Shown one piece after another: positions 50,361 through 58,210 of a stretch of DNA of 64,000 nt. The DNA comes from VRUE01 sp033856275 (GTDB taxonomy: Bacteria > Actinomycetota > Thermoleophilia > Solirubrobacterales > 70-9): NCBI GenBank assembly GCA_033856275.1, contig JAWVFJ010000049.1:1-64000 (forward strand). The letters run 5' to 3'. The notes under the pieces were generated by a model. The model did no database searches. It was given only the letters and a program-made list of their open reading frames with translations, and had not been told where the DNA came from. The stretch's first letter is position 1. The number at the start of each line of letters is the position of its first letter. The position numbers were made by a program, and so were the translations under genes.

Positions 50361-52832
50361 ATGTACCTGAGATCGATCGAGATGAAGGGGTTCAAGTCGT
50401 TCCCGGAGCGGGCGAAGTTGGAGTTCTCGCCCGGAGTCAGCGTGATCGTCGGTCCCAACGGCTCGGGCAAGTCGAACATCACCGACGCGGTGCTCTGGGC
50501 GCTGGGCGAGCAGAGCCCCGGTGCGATCCGCGGGGCCTCGATGCAGGACGTGATCTCGGCCGGCGGCAAGGGCGTCGGCCAGCGCCGCGCCGCCGAGGTC
50601 GAGGTGACGATCGACAACTCCGAGGGGCGTGCCGCGACCGAGCTCTCCGAGATCGCCATCAAGCGCACCCTCGACCGCTCCGGCGACGGCAGCTATCGCC
50701 TCAATGGCGCCCGTTGCCGCCTCGTCGACGTCACCGAGGTGCTCTCCGACACCAACCTCGGCCGCGAGATGCACTCGGTGATCAGCCAGGGCAGGGTCGA
50801 GTCGATCGTCCACTCCAAACCGCGCGAGCGGCGCTTGCTGGTCGAGGAGGCCGCCGGCCTCGGCAAGCACCGCAAACGCCGTCGCCGCGCCGAACTGAAG
50901 CTACGCGCCGCCCGCGATAACCTCGATCGTGCCCTCGACCTCGAGCGCGAGGCCCGCGCCCGCCTGCGCCCGCTCAAGCGCCAGGCGCAGGCAGCGGAGC
51001 TCGGGGCACGGATCGAGCGCGAGGAGCTGGGCCTGCGTGCCCAGCTCGTTGCCGAGGAATTGCGCTTCGGCGCCGATCGTGCCGCCGCGGCGGAGAAAGC
51101 GGCGAGCGAGGCGCGGGCGCAGCGAGCGGCGATCGAGAAGACGCTTGCCGAGGTGAGCGAGAAGCGCCGCGCCGCCGAGGAGCGCTTCGCCGCCCGCGAT
51201 CGTGAGCGCACCCAGGCATGGGGCGTGCTGACCAAGCTGCGTGGCGAGCAGCAACGGATCGCGATCCGCGCGACCGGGCTGGCCGACCGTGAGGGCGAAA
51301 TCTTCGGCCGGTTGGAGTCGCTGCGCTCCGAGCTCGGCCCGCTGACGCTCGATGTCGGCGGCTCCGAGGCCGCCCCAGGCGAGCGCGCCCGCAAGCTGGA
51401 GGAGGAGCTCGAGGAGATCGACGCAGGGCTCGCCGGCGCCGCTGACGGCCTCACTCGCGCCCGCTCTGCCGAGGCCAGCGAGGCATCGCGTCAGGCCGCC
51501 CTGGGAGCTGTGCGCAGCGGCGCCGAGCGCGCCACACGCCATGCCCGCCGGGCCGAGGGCCTGCTCGGCGAGCGGGCTCGCGAGGTCCTGCGCAAGCGGC
51601 TCGCGGCCGGCGAGGAGCTGCTCGACGACGTGCGGGCCGTGGCCGCCGCTGCCGCGGCGGCTGAGGCGGCACTCCACACTCGGGTCGAGCGGATAGAGCA
51701 GCGCGTCGTCGGCGACGAGGGCGACAGCGACGAGATCGCCGAGGAGATGCGTGCCTGCTCCCAGCGCGAGTACGAGCTGCAGGCGCAGATGACCGCCGCC
51801 TCGGACCGGCTCACCGAGGTCGAGATCGAGGCGGCGCACCTGGGGGACCGCTGCACCGAGGCGGCCAAGGAGCTGGCGTCGATCGCCGAGCGGCTCGGCG
51901 AGGAGATCGAGGCGACGACTGAGGCGCTGAGCGAGGAGGAGCGGACGGAGATCGATCGGCGCCTCGAACGCCTCGAGCGCCGCCGCGCCCAGATCGGTCC
52001 GGTCAACCCGTTGGCCGAGCGTGAGTACGAGGAGGCGCGCGAGCACGTCGAGTCGCTGCAGGCCCAGCGCGAGGACACCGAGCGCGGAATGCGCGAGCTC
52101 GAGGCGCTGATCCGCGACATCGATCGCGAGATCGAGCGCGCCTTCGAGCAGACCTTCGAGGCGACGGCAAAGAACTTCGAGGAGATGGTCGAGCACCTCT
52201 TCCCCGGCGGCCGCGGACGCTTGCGCCGAGTCAGCCTGCGTCCGGTTCCCGACCCCAAGGCTGAGAGCGAGGAGTCAACTGGTCCCGAGGCCGAGGAGGA
52301 CGAGGAGGGGGAAGAGGAGCGCGAGGAGCTTGGCGTCGAGATCGAGGTCACCCCAGCCGGCAAGTCGACTCGCAAGCTCTCGCTGCTCTCCGGCGGCGAG
52401 AAGTCGTTGGTCGCAATCGCCTTCGTCTTCGCCGTCTTCCTCGCCCGGCCCTGTCCCTTCTACATCCTCGACGAGGTCGAGGCCGCGCTTGACGATGCCA
52501 ACATCGACCGCTTCCTACAGCTGATCCGCCGCTTCTCCGACCGCGCCCAGTTCGTCATCGTCACCCACCAGAAACGCACCATGGACGCCGCCGACATCCT
52601 CTACGGGGTCAGCATGGGCGGCGATGGCGTAACCAAGGTGGTCTCGCGTCGCCTCCCGCGCGAAGTCGAGGAAGACGCCGGTGGTGGGGAAAGCGCATTG
52701 GCGCCGCCGCCTTTCGCCGGCGTCGCCGAAGATGAGTCAGTCGAGGGTGTCGCCGAGGAGAAGGTGGCTCCCGGCCTGATCGGCGAGCACCCCCCCGCTC
52801 CGACCCCGCGCGGGTCCGCCGAAGCCGCGTAG
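50361..52832 (+). CDS. smc: SMC condensin ATPase, short form with no visible hinge
   Basis: 823 residues against about 1150-1190 in typical bacterial SMC. The N-head has YLRSIEMKGFKSFPERAKLE and Walker A GPNGSGKSNI at 31-40; the C-head has the signature LSGGE at 676-680 and Walker B YILDEVEAALDD. The neck motif IGPVNPLAEREYEEAR is at 545. Between about 165 and 545 all is charged, heptad-like coiled coil, with a Pro-Gly break at 339-340 and a Gly-Asp-rich turn at about 451-458. The usual globular hinge is not recognisable. The C-head carries an acidic insertion near 625-655 and a long Pro-rich tail. It follows rnc as in other actinobacteria, and scpA/scpB lie at 11595. Confidence 0.9.
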   Translation: MYLRSIEMKGFKSFPERAKLEFSPGVSVIVGPNGSGKSNITDAVLWALGEQSPGAIRGASMQDVISAGGKGVGQRRAAEVEVTIDNSEGRAATELSEIAIKRTLDRSGDGSYRLNGARCRLVDVTEVLSDTNLGREMHSVISQGRVESIVHSKPRERRLLVEEAAGLGKHRKRRRRAELKLRAARDNLDRALDLEREARARLRPLKRQAQAAELGARIEREELGLRAQLVAEELRFGADRAAAAEKAASEARAQRAAIEKTLAEVSEKRRAAEERFAARDRERTQAWGVLTKLRGEQQRIAIRATGLADREGEIFGRLESLRSELGPLTLDVGGSEAAPGERARKLEEELEEIDAGLAGAADGLTRARSAEASEASRQAALGAVRSGAERATRHARRAEGLLGERAREVLRKRLAAGEELLDDVRAVAAAAAAAEAALHTRVERIEQRVVGDEGDSDEIAEEMRACSQREYELQAQMTAASDRLTEVEIEAAHLGDRCTEAAKELASIAERLGEEIEATTEALSEEERTEIDRRLERLERRRAQIGPVNPLAEREYEEAREHVESLQAQREDTERGMRELEALIRDIDREIERAFEQTFEATAKNFEEMVEHLFPGGRGRLRRVSLRPVPDPKAESEESTGPEAEEDEEGEEEREELGVEIEVTPAGKSTRKLSLLSGGEKSLVAIAFVFAVFLARPCPFYILDEVEAALDDANIDRFLQLIRRFSDRAQFVIVTHQKRTMDAADILYGVSMGGDGVTKVVSRRLPREVEEDAGGGESALAPPPFAGVAEDESVEGVAEEKVAPGLIGEHPPAPTPRGSAEAA

Positions 52833-52916
52833 TAGGCCCTTTCTCGCTTAAGGAAAACAGAACGTTCCCGGATCGGGGACCGCGCTACGCTCTTCGCGGG
52901 GAAGAAAGGAGGGACC

Positions 52917-54398
52917 GTGGCGCAGCGCCATATGGACAGGCTGACGTCGTTCGACACGTCTTTTCTGGCCAACGAGAAGTCCAACGGGCACATGGCGATT
53001 GGCGCCGTGCTGGTCTGCGACGGCGAGCCGCCAAGTCACGAGGACTTCCTGGCCAGTATTTGCAGTCGCTTGCATCTGCTGCCGCGGCTTCGCCAGCGCC
53101 TTTCCTACCCGCCGCTAGGTCTCGGTCGGCCCTTCTGGGTCGACCACGCCGAGTTCGACGTTCACGAGCACGTCAGTCGCAAGAAGCTGTCTGCTCCAGG
53201 AAGTGAGGAGCAGTTCCGCGCCGTCGTCGCGGAGACTTTCGCGCCACCGCTCGATCGCTCGCGACCGCTTTGGGAACTCTGCCTCGTCGAGGGCCTGGCG
53301 GGCAACCGCTTCGCGATCGTCTACAAGACCCATCACGCCATGGCCGACGGGATCTCCGCCGTCGATATCGGCGTGCTGCTCTTCGACGTCGAGCCAACCA
53401 CCGAGCTGGTGCCGGAGCCGGCGCCGTGGGAGCCGAAGCGTGCGCCCTCGCGAATGGGGCTGGTCGGGCAGGCCGTACGGGGGTTCGGAGGGACCTTCGT
53501 GCGCGCCGGGCGCTGGTTGGCCGTCGCCTTCCGTCACCCGCACCGCGCTGGCAAACGCGCCTCCGACGGCATCGCCGGGCTCTGGGAGGTCACCTGGAAC
53601 CTCGCCAGGCCGGCGCCGAAGGTGCCGCTCAACGTCGAGATCTCTCCGCACCGTTGTTTCTTTGGCATGCGCTGCGATCTCGACGAGTTCAAAGAGATCA
53701 AGAAAGTTCTTGGCGGCACCGTCAACGACGTCTCGCTGGCGGTGACGGCCGGGGCGCTGCGCAGCTGGATGCTCGATCGCGGCTTGGAGACCGACGGTAT
53801 CGAGCTGCAGGCCTTGGTGCCGGTCTCGATCCGGACCGAAGACCAGCACGGCGAGTTGGGCAACAAGCTGACGGCGATGCGGGCACCGCTGCCGGTCGGC
53901 ATCGCCGATCCGGCTGAGCGCCTGCGTTTTATTTCCGGCGCGATGAACGATCTGAAGGCCTCCAAGCAACCGCTCGGCGCCGAGGCGATCTGGGGCCTCA
54001 ACGACTGGTTTCGCGACTTCGCCCCGCCATTGCTGCTCGGCCCCACCGCGGCGATCAACTTCTCGACCCGGCTCTTCAACCTGCTCGTCACCAACTTCCC
54101 GGGGCCGCAGATCCCCTTCTACGTGCGTGGCCGCGAGCTGGTCGAGGTCTATCCGGTCGGTTTCCTCGCCCGCCGCCACGCACTGGCGATCGCGATCATC
54201 AGCTACAACGGTGCGATCGGCTTCGGCTTGCTCGGCGATCGCGAGTCGATGGGTGACATCGAGCGCATCGGCGCCTACATCGAGACAGCCGTAGCGGAGC
54301 TCCGCGCCGCCGCCGGGATAGCCTCCCCGGTCGATGGCGACGAGTTGGCAGGAGATTCTCGACCTTGGGCAGCGAGCAGCCGCTCCGGCCTCGCCTGA
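52917..54398 (+). CDS. Wax ester synthase/diacylglycerol acyltransferase (WS/DGAT) family protein
   Basis: Transfers acyl groups from acyl-CoA to alcohols or diacylglycerol, forming storage lipids; common in actinobacteria. 493 residues with the N-terminal MDRLTSFDTSFLANE, the active-site HHxxxDG at 139-145 (YKTHHAMADGISAVD), VNDVSLAVTAGALRSWM and the C-terminal VTNFPGPQIPFYVRGRELVE. GTG 52917 has AAAGGAGG about 4 bases upstream; ATG 52932 is a later alternative. It is inserted between smc and ftsY, and its 3' end overlaps ftsY by 65 bases. Confidence 0.92.
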   Translation: MAQRHMDRLTSFDTSFLANEKSNGHMAIGAVLVCDGEPPSHEDFLASICSRLHLLPRLRQRLSYPPLGLGRPFWVDHAEFDVHEHVSRKKLSAPGSEEQFRAVVAETFAPPLDRSRPLWELCLVEGLAGNRFAIVYKTHHAMADGISAVDIGVLLFDVEPTTELVPEPAPWEPKRAPSRMGLVGQAVRGFGGTFVRAGRWLAVAFRHPHRAGKRASDGIAGLWEVTWNLARPAPKVPLNVEISPHRCFFGMRCDLDEFKEIKKVLGGTVNDVSLAVTAGALRSWMLDRGLETDGIELQALVPVSIRTEDQHGELGNKLTAMRAPLPVGIADPAERLRFISGAMNDLKASKQPLGAEAIWGLNDWFRDFAPPLLLGPTAAINFSTRLFNLLVTNFPGPQIPFYVRGRELVEVYPVGFLARRHALAIAIISYNGAIGFGLLGDRESMGDIERIGAYIETAVAELRAAAGIASPVDGDELAGDSRPWAASSRSGLA

Positions 54399-55335
54399 GG
54401 CCGACGCCGAAACCGAACGCCGCGGCGTCTTTCGCCGCCTGCGCGAGAGCCTCTCCAAGAGTCGCCAGGCGCTCACCGAGGAGATCTCGGCCAGCTTCTT
54501 CGACCGCATCGACGAGGAGACTTGGGAGCGCCTTGAGGAGGCGCTGATCCTCGCCGATGCCGGCGCCCCAACCACGGCCAAGGTCGTCGAACGCCTCGAG
54601 CACGAGGTCGAGGCGGGCAATGTCCCGGCCGATGGCGAGGCGGTGCAGGCGCGCCTGATCGAGATCCTCGCCGAGGTCGCCGCCACGGCGCGAACGCCAA
54701 TTGACCTCAGTGGCGAGCCCGCGGTCCTCTTGATGGTCGGTGTCAACGGCACCGGAAAGACGACGACGATCGGCAAGATCGCCTGGCACCTCTCGAAGGA
54801 ATTCGGCCTCTCCGTGGTCCTCGCCGCCGGTGACACCTACCGTGCGGCTGCCGCCGAGCAACTGGCCGAGTGGGCGCACCGGGCGGGTGCTGAACTGGTC
54901 CGCTCCGAGGAGGGCGCCGACCCCGGTGCCGTCGCCTACGACGCGGTCGAAGCGGCGCGCGCCCGCGACGCCGACGTCGTCATCGTCGACACGGCCGGCC
55001 GCCTGCATACGCAGAGCAACCTGATGGACGAGCTGGCGAAGGTGCGGCGGGTAATCGCCAAGCAGCTCCCCGGCGCCCCGCACGAGACACTGCTCTCGAT
55101 CGACGCCACGACCGGCCAGAACGGCCTGCGCCAGGCGAAGGTCTTCGCCGAGGCGGCCGAGGTCGATGGCGTCGTCCTGACCAAGCTCGACGGCACCGCC
55201 AAGGGTGGCATCGTCCTCGCCATCGCCGACGACCTCGGCATCCCGGTCAAGCTGATCGGCACCGGCGAGACGCTCGAGGACCTGCGTCCCTTCGACCCCA
55301 CCGACTTCGCCAACGCCCTCCTCTCCGAGGGCTGA
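54334..55335 (+). CDS. ftsY: Signal recognition particle receptor FtsY
   Basis: GTPase receptor that docks SRP-ribosome complexes at the membrane. 333 residues: a short N-terminal region without a transmembrane helix, an N domain (LSKSRQALTEEISASFFDRI), and the G domain with G1 GVNGTGKTTT at 136-145, DTYRAAAAEQL, DTAGRLHTQSNLMDEL and TKLDGTAKGG. It overlaps the preceding acyltransferase by 65 bases. A strong stem-loop begins within its stop codon. Confidence 0.96.
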   Translation: MATSWQEILDLGQRAAAPASPEADAETERRGVFRRLRESLSKSRQALTEEISASFFDRIDEETWERLEEALILADAGAPTTAKVVERLEHEVEAGNVPADGEAVQARLIEILAEVAATARTPIDLSGEPAVLLMVGVNGTGKTTTIGKIAWHLSKEFGLSVVLAAGDTYRAAAAEQLAEWAHRAGAELVRSEEGADPGAVAYDAVEAARARDADVVIVDTAGRLHTQSNLMDELAKVRRVIAKQLPGAPHETLLSIDATTGQNGLRQAKVFAEAAEVDGVVLTKLDGTAKGGIVLAIADDLGIPVKLIGTGETLEDLRPFDPTDFANALLSEG

Positions 55336-55378
55336 CTTCGCCTTTAGTTCCGCATAGCGGAACAAAGTGCAAAGTCAG
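55332..55378. terminator. Stem-loop overlapping the ftsY stop, upstream of ffh
   Basis: CTGACTT (55332-55338) pairs with AAGTCAG (55372-55378), CTTT with AAAG, and the tip GTTCCGC-ata-GCGGAAC is perfect. Together these give about 18 bp with small internal loops. It includes the ftsY stop codon and ends 19 bases before the preferred ffh start, so it could end ftsY transcription or modulate ffh expression. Confidence 0.68.
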
Positions 55379-55396
55379 TTCCCTAAGCTCAGCCTG

Positions 55397-56758
55397 GTGT
55401 TCGATCAGCTTTCAGACCGGCTGCAGGCGACGCTCTCCGATGTCCGCTCGCGCGGCAAACTGAGCGAGTCCGACGTCGATGCGGCGATGCGCGAGATCCG
55501 CCTCGCCCTGCTCGAGGCCGACGTCAACTTCAAGGTCGTCAAATCCTTCACCGCGACGCTGAAGGAGCGCTGCCTCGGGGCCGACGTGCTCGGCAGCCTC
55601 GATCCCGGCCAGCAGGTGATCAAGATCGTCAACGAGGAGCTGACCGGCCTGATGGGTGGGACGGGCAGCGAGCTGGCCTTTGCCTCCAGCGGCCCGACCG
55701 TGATCCTGATGGCCGGCCTGCAGGGCTCGGGCAAGACGACCGCCTGCGCCAAGCTGGCCCGCTTCCTGCGCGAGGCCGGTCGCAAGGACGTCGCCCTCGC
55801 CGCTTGCGATGTCTACCGCCCTGCCGCGGTCGAGCAGCTGGTCACCGTCGGCGGGCGGGTCGGCGCTCACGTCTACGAGCAAGGCACCGAAGCCGACCCG
55901 GTCGAGATCGCTGCCTGGGCGCTCGAGCGGGCCAAGGAGGAGCGGCGCGACGTGCTGATCGTCGACACCGCCGGCCGTCTCCACGTCGATCGGGAACTGA
56001 TGGACGAGCTGGCACGGATCCGCAAGCGGATCAAACCGCACGACGTGCTGCTCGTCGTCGACGCGATGACCGGCCAGGACGCGGTTGGCGTCGCCGAGTC
56101 CTTCGCCGAGGCGGCCGAGTTCGACGGCGTCGTGATGTCGAAGCTCGACGGTGATGCCCGCGGCGGCGCCGCGCTCTCGGTCAAGGCGGTGACCGGCAAG
56201 CCGATCCTCTTCGCCTCCACCGGCGAGAAGCTCGAGGCCTTCGATCGCTTCCACCCCGACCGGATGGCCTCGCGCATCCTCGGCATGGGCGACATGCTCA
56301 GCCTGATCGAGAAAGCCGAGCAGCAGATCGACGAGAAGCAGGCGCTCGACCTCGAGCAGAAACTGAAGAAGAACCAGTTCACCCTCGAGGACATGCTGCA
56401 GCAGATGCGCCAGGTGCGCAAAATGGGCCCGATCAGCGGCATCCTCGGCATGTTGCCGGGCATGGGGGCGATGAAACAGCTGAAGAACGCCGACGTCGAT
56501 GAGGGCCAACTGGACCGAGTCGAGGCGATCATCCTCTCGATGACCCCCGAAGAGCGGGCCAATCCGGCGCTGATCAAGGGCTCGCGCCGCAAGCGCATTG
56601 CCAACGGCTCGGGGACGAAAGTGCAGCACGTCAACCAGCTGGTCAAGCAGTTCGACCAGATGCGCAAGATGATGCGCCACGTCGCCTCCGGCAAGATGCC
56701 CGACCCGCAGCAGCTGGCCCAGATGGGCCAGCCCCGCCCGCGAAGAGTCAGAAGATGA
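55397..56758 (+). CDS. ffh: Signal recognition particle protein Ffh
   Basis: SRP54 GTPase that binds signal sequences and 4.5S RNA. 453 residues from GTG 55397 (VFDQLSDRLQATLSDVRSRG, the family N terminus); GTG 55367 would add ten residues that encode the stem-loop, so it is rejected. G1 is GLQGSGKTTACAKLA, then DTAGRLHVDRELMDELARI and SKLDGDARGGAALSV. The methionine-rich M domain (LPGMGAMKQL, MMRHVASGKMPDPQQLAQM) is complete. Confidence 0.95.
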   Translation: MFDQLSDRLQATLSDVRSRGKLSESDVDAAMREIRLALLEADVNFKVVKSFTATLKERCLGADVLGSLDPGQQVIKIVNEELTGLMGGTGSELAFASSGPTVILMAGLQGSGKTTACAKLARFLREAGRKDVALAACDVYRPAAVEQLVTVGGRVGAHVYEQGTEADPVEIAAWALERAKEERRDVLIVDTAGRLHVDRELMDELARIRKRIKPHDVLLVVDAMTGQDAVGVAESFAEAAEFDGVVMSKLDGDARGGAALSVKAVTGKPILFASTGEKLEAFDRFHPDRMASRILGMGDMLSLIEKAEQQIDEKQALDLEQKLKKNQFTLEDMLQQMRQVRKMGPISGILGMLPGMGAMKQLKNADVDEGQLDRVEAIILSMTPEERANPALIKGSRRKRIANGSGTKVQHVNQLVKQFDQMRKMMRHVASGKMPDPQQLAQMGQPRPRRVRR

Positions 56759-56785
56759 CGCGAACGGGGCCGGCCCAAACCAATT

Positions 56786-56823
56786 CCGCGCATGTCCTCG
56801 GCTTCGCCTGCGGGCATGCGCGG
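56786..56823. terminator. Stem-loop between ffh and rpsP
   Basis: CCGCGCATG (56786-56794) pairs perfectly with CATGCGCGG (56815-56823); three further pairs, including one G-U, can extend the stem. It lies 27 bases after the ffh stop and 31 bases before rpsP, without a U-tract. Confidence 0.6.
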
Positions 56824-56854
56824 GTGCTGCGGGGTCTGTAACCTGCCGCAGTCG

Positions 56855-57109
56855 ATGGCAGTACGAATCAGACTGAGACGAGTCGGGTCGAAGAAGAACC
56901 CGATCTGGCGGATCGTCGTCGCCGACAAGCGCTCGCCGCGCGACGGGCGCACGATCGAGACGATCGGGCAGTACAACCCGCAGACCGAGCCGTCGACGAT
57001 CGAGCTCGACGAGGCACGTGCCCGTCACTGGCTCGAGCACGGTGCCCAGCCCTCGGAGACCGTCGCCACGCTGCTGCGCACCAAGGGCATTCCCGCCTCG
57101 GGCAGTTAG
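56855..57109 (+). CDS. rpsP: 30S ribosomal protein S16
   Basis: 84 residues; MAVRIRLRRVGSKKNPIWRI and the downstream VVADKRSPRDGRTIETIGQY are definitive. ATG 56855 is fixed by the universal N terminus. It is followed 2 bases later by the KH-domain gene, as in most bacteria. Confidence 0.97.
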   Translation: MAVRIRLRRVGSKKNPIWRIVVADKRSPRDGRTIETIGQYNPQTEPSTIELDEARARHWLEHGAQPSETVATLLRTKGIPASGS

Positions 57110-57111
57110 CC

Positions 57112-57342
57112 GTGACCGAGCTTTTGGAGTTCCTCGTCCGCTCGCTGGTCGAGGATCCGAGCGCGGTCGTGGTCGAGGAGTTGGAAGAGGAAGGCGATCT
57201 CGTCTATGAGATCAGCGTCGCTGAGGACGATTTGGGGCGCGTGATCGGCAAGGGCGGGCGGGTGGCCAACGCGATTCGGACGATTGCGAAAGCGGCTGCC
57301 GTGCGCCTCGATCGGCGAGTCATCGTCGACATTCTTGACTGA
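57112..57342 (+). CDS. khpA: KH-domain RNA-binding protein KhpA
   Basis: 76-residue KH protein (formerly UPF0109/YlqC) that binds RNA, often with KhpB. The GxxG loop lies in EDDLGRVIGKGGRVANAIRT. GTG 57112 is 2 bases after rpsP. In many bacteria rimM follows, but here family A copy A3 and then trmD come next. Confidence 0.93.
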   Translation: MTELLEFLVRSLVEDPSAVVVEELEEEGDLVYEISVAEDDLGRVIGKGGRVANAIRTIAKAAAVRLDRRVIVDILD

Positions 57343-57354
57343 AGGGTATGCCGG

Positions 57355-57464
57355 CGGAGTTCGGGACAGGGATTCCGCTTAACTTTTTCGGTGAGGCGGT
57401 TGAGGCCGTCCGATGTTGGATTGCCGAAAAAGTACAAGACGCTCCATCCCTGTCCCGAACTCCG
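57355..57464 (+). repeat. Nested hairpin element family A, copy A3
   Basis: Arms 57355-57373 and 57446-57464 pair perfectly over 19 bases; the arm sequence CGGAGTTCGGGACAGGGAT differs from A1 and A2. The 63-base core at 57379-57441 is colinear with both. It lies between khpA and trmD, in the gap where rimM is usually found. The minus strand of all three cores begins with the same short open frame, which is not thought to be a gene. Confidence 0.9.
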
Positions 57465-57478
57465 ATCGGCAAGCGTTC

Positions 57479-58156
57479 ATGAAGCTCGACATCTTTTCGC
57501 TCTTCCCCGAGGCGTTCGACTGGTTCAAGTCGCAGCGGTCGGTTCAGAACGCGTTGGCCGAGGGGAATGAGCTGCGGCTGTTCAACTATCGCGATACGAC
57601 TCCGTTGGGTGCGGGGCAGGTTGACGATGCGCCTTATGGGGGTGGGGCGGGGATGGTGTTGCGGGTCGATGTGGTTGATGCGGCGCTGCAGGCGGCCTAT
57701 CCGAACGGCGAGCGGCCGCGGCGGGTATTGCTCTCGCCGACGGGGCGGTTGCTCGATGACGAGTTGGCAGATGAGCTGACGCGCGAGCCGCATTTGGCCG
57801 TGCTCTGCGGGAGGTATGAGGGGTTCGATGAGCGGGTGCATGAGCACTTTGCCGACGACGAGATTTCGATTGGGCGCTATGTGCTGGCTGGAGGCGAGCT
57901 GCCGGCGATGGTGCTCGCTGACGTAGTGATGCGCAAGCTGCCCGGCGCCCTGGGGCACGAGCAGAGCGCGGTCGAGGAGTCGTTCAGCCCGCTGCTCGAG
58001 GGAATGCCGGAGTATCCGCATTACACCCGCCCCGGGGCCTATCGCGGCTGGGACGTGCCGGAGGTGCTGCTCTCTGGCGACCACGAGCGGGTCCGCCTCT
58101 GGCGTCTGGAGCAAAGCAGGGCACGGGCCGAGCAGTTCGAAAAAAACCCGGAGTAG
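57479..58156 (+). CDS. trmD: tRNA (guanine-N1)-methyltransferase
   Basis: Methylates G37 of tRNA using SAM through a trefoil knot. 225 residues with MKLDIFSLFPEAFDWFKSQR, DDAPYGGGAGMVLR, LCGRYEGFDERVHEHFADDE and ISIGRYVLAGGELPAMVLAD, plus PHYTRPGAYRGWDVPEVLLS. ATG 57479 fixes the family start although the frame runs into A3 upstream. It is followed 54 bases later by rplS. Confidence 0.96.
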   Translation: MKLDIFSLFPEAFDWFKSQRSVQNALAEGNELRLFNYRDTTPLGAGQVDDAPYGGGAGMVLRVDVVDAALQAAYPNGERPRRVLLSPTGRLLDDELADELTREPHLAVLCGRYEGFDERVHEHFADDEISIGRYVLAGGELPAMVLADVVMRKLPGALGHEQSAVEESFSPLLEGMPEYPHYTRPGAYRGWDVPEVLLSGDHERVRLWRLEQSRARAEQFEKNPE

Positions 58157-58179
58157 CTACCATTCCGCCACCGCGCGGC

Positions 58180-58207
58180 GCCCAGCTTGGGCCCGGCGGT
58201 CTTTTTT
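58180..58207 (+). promoter_or_regulatory. Candidate attenuator/terminator before rplS
   Basis: GCCCA (58180-58184) and TGGGC (58188-58192) form a short hairpin in a longer GC-rich imperfect stem, and TTTTTT (58202-58207) follows 9 bases later. A run of six T is unusual in this GC-rich DNA, and it ends 3 bases before the rplS ATG. It could attenuate or autoregulate rplS. Confidence 0.5.
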
Positions 58208-58210
58208 CGC

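Noticed and set aside
46617..57437. Three minus-strand reading frames beginning MYFFGNP at the family A cores
   Set aside because: They arise because the same repeat core is read in the same frame; downstream sequences diverge into the antisense of real genes. They are not a protein family.
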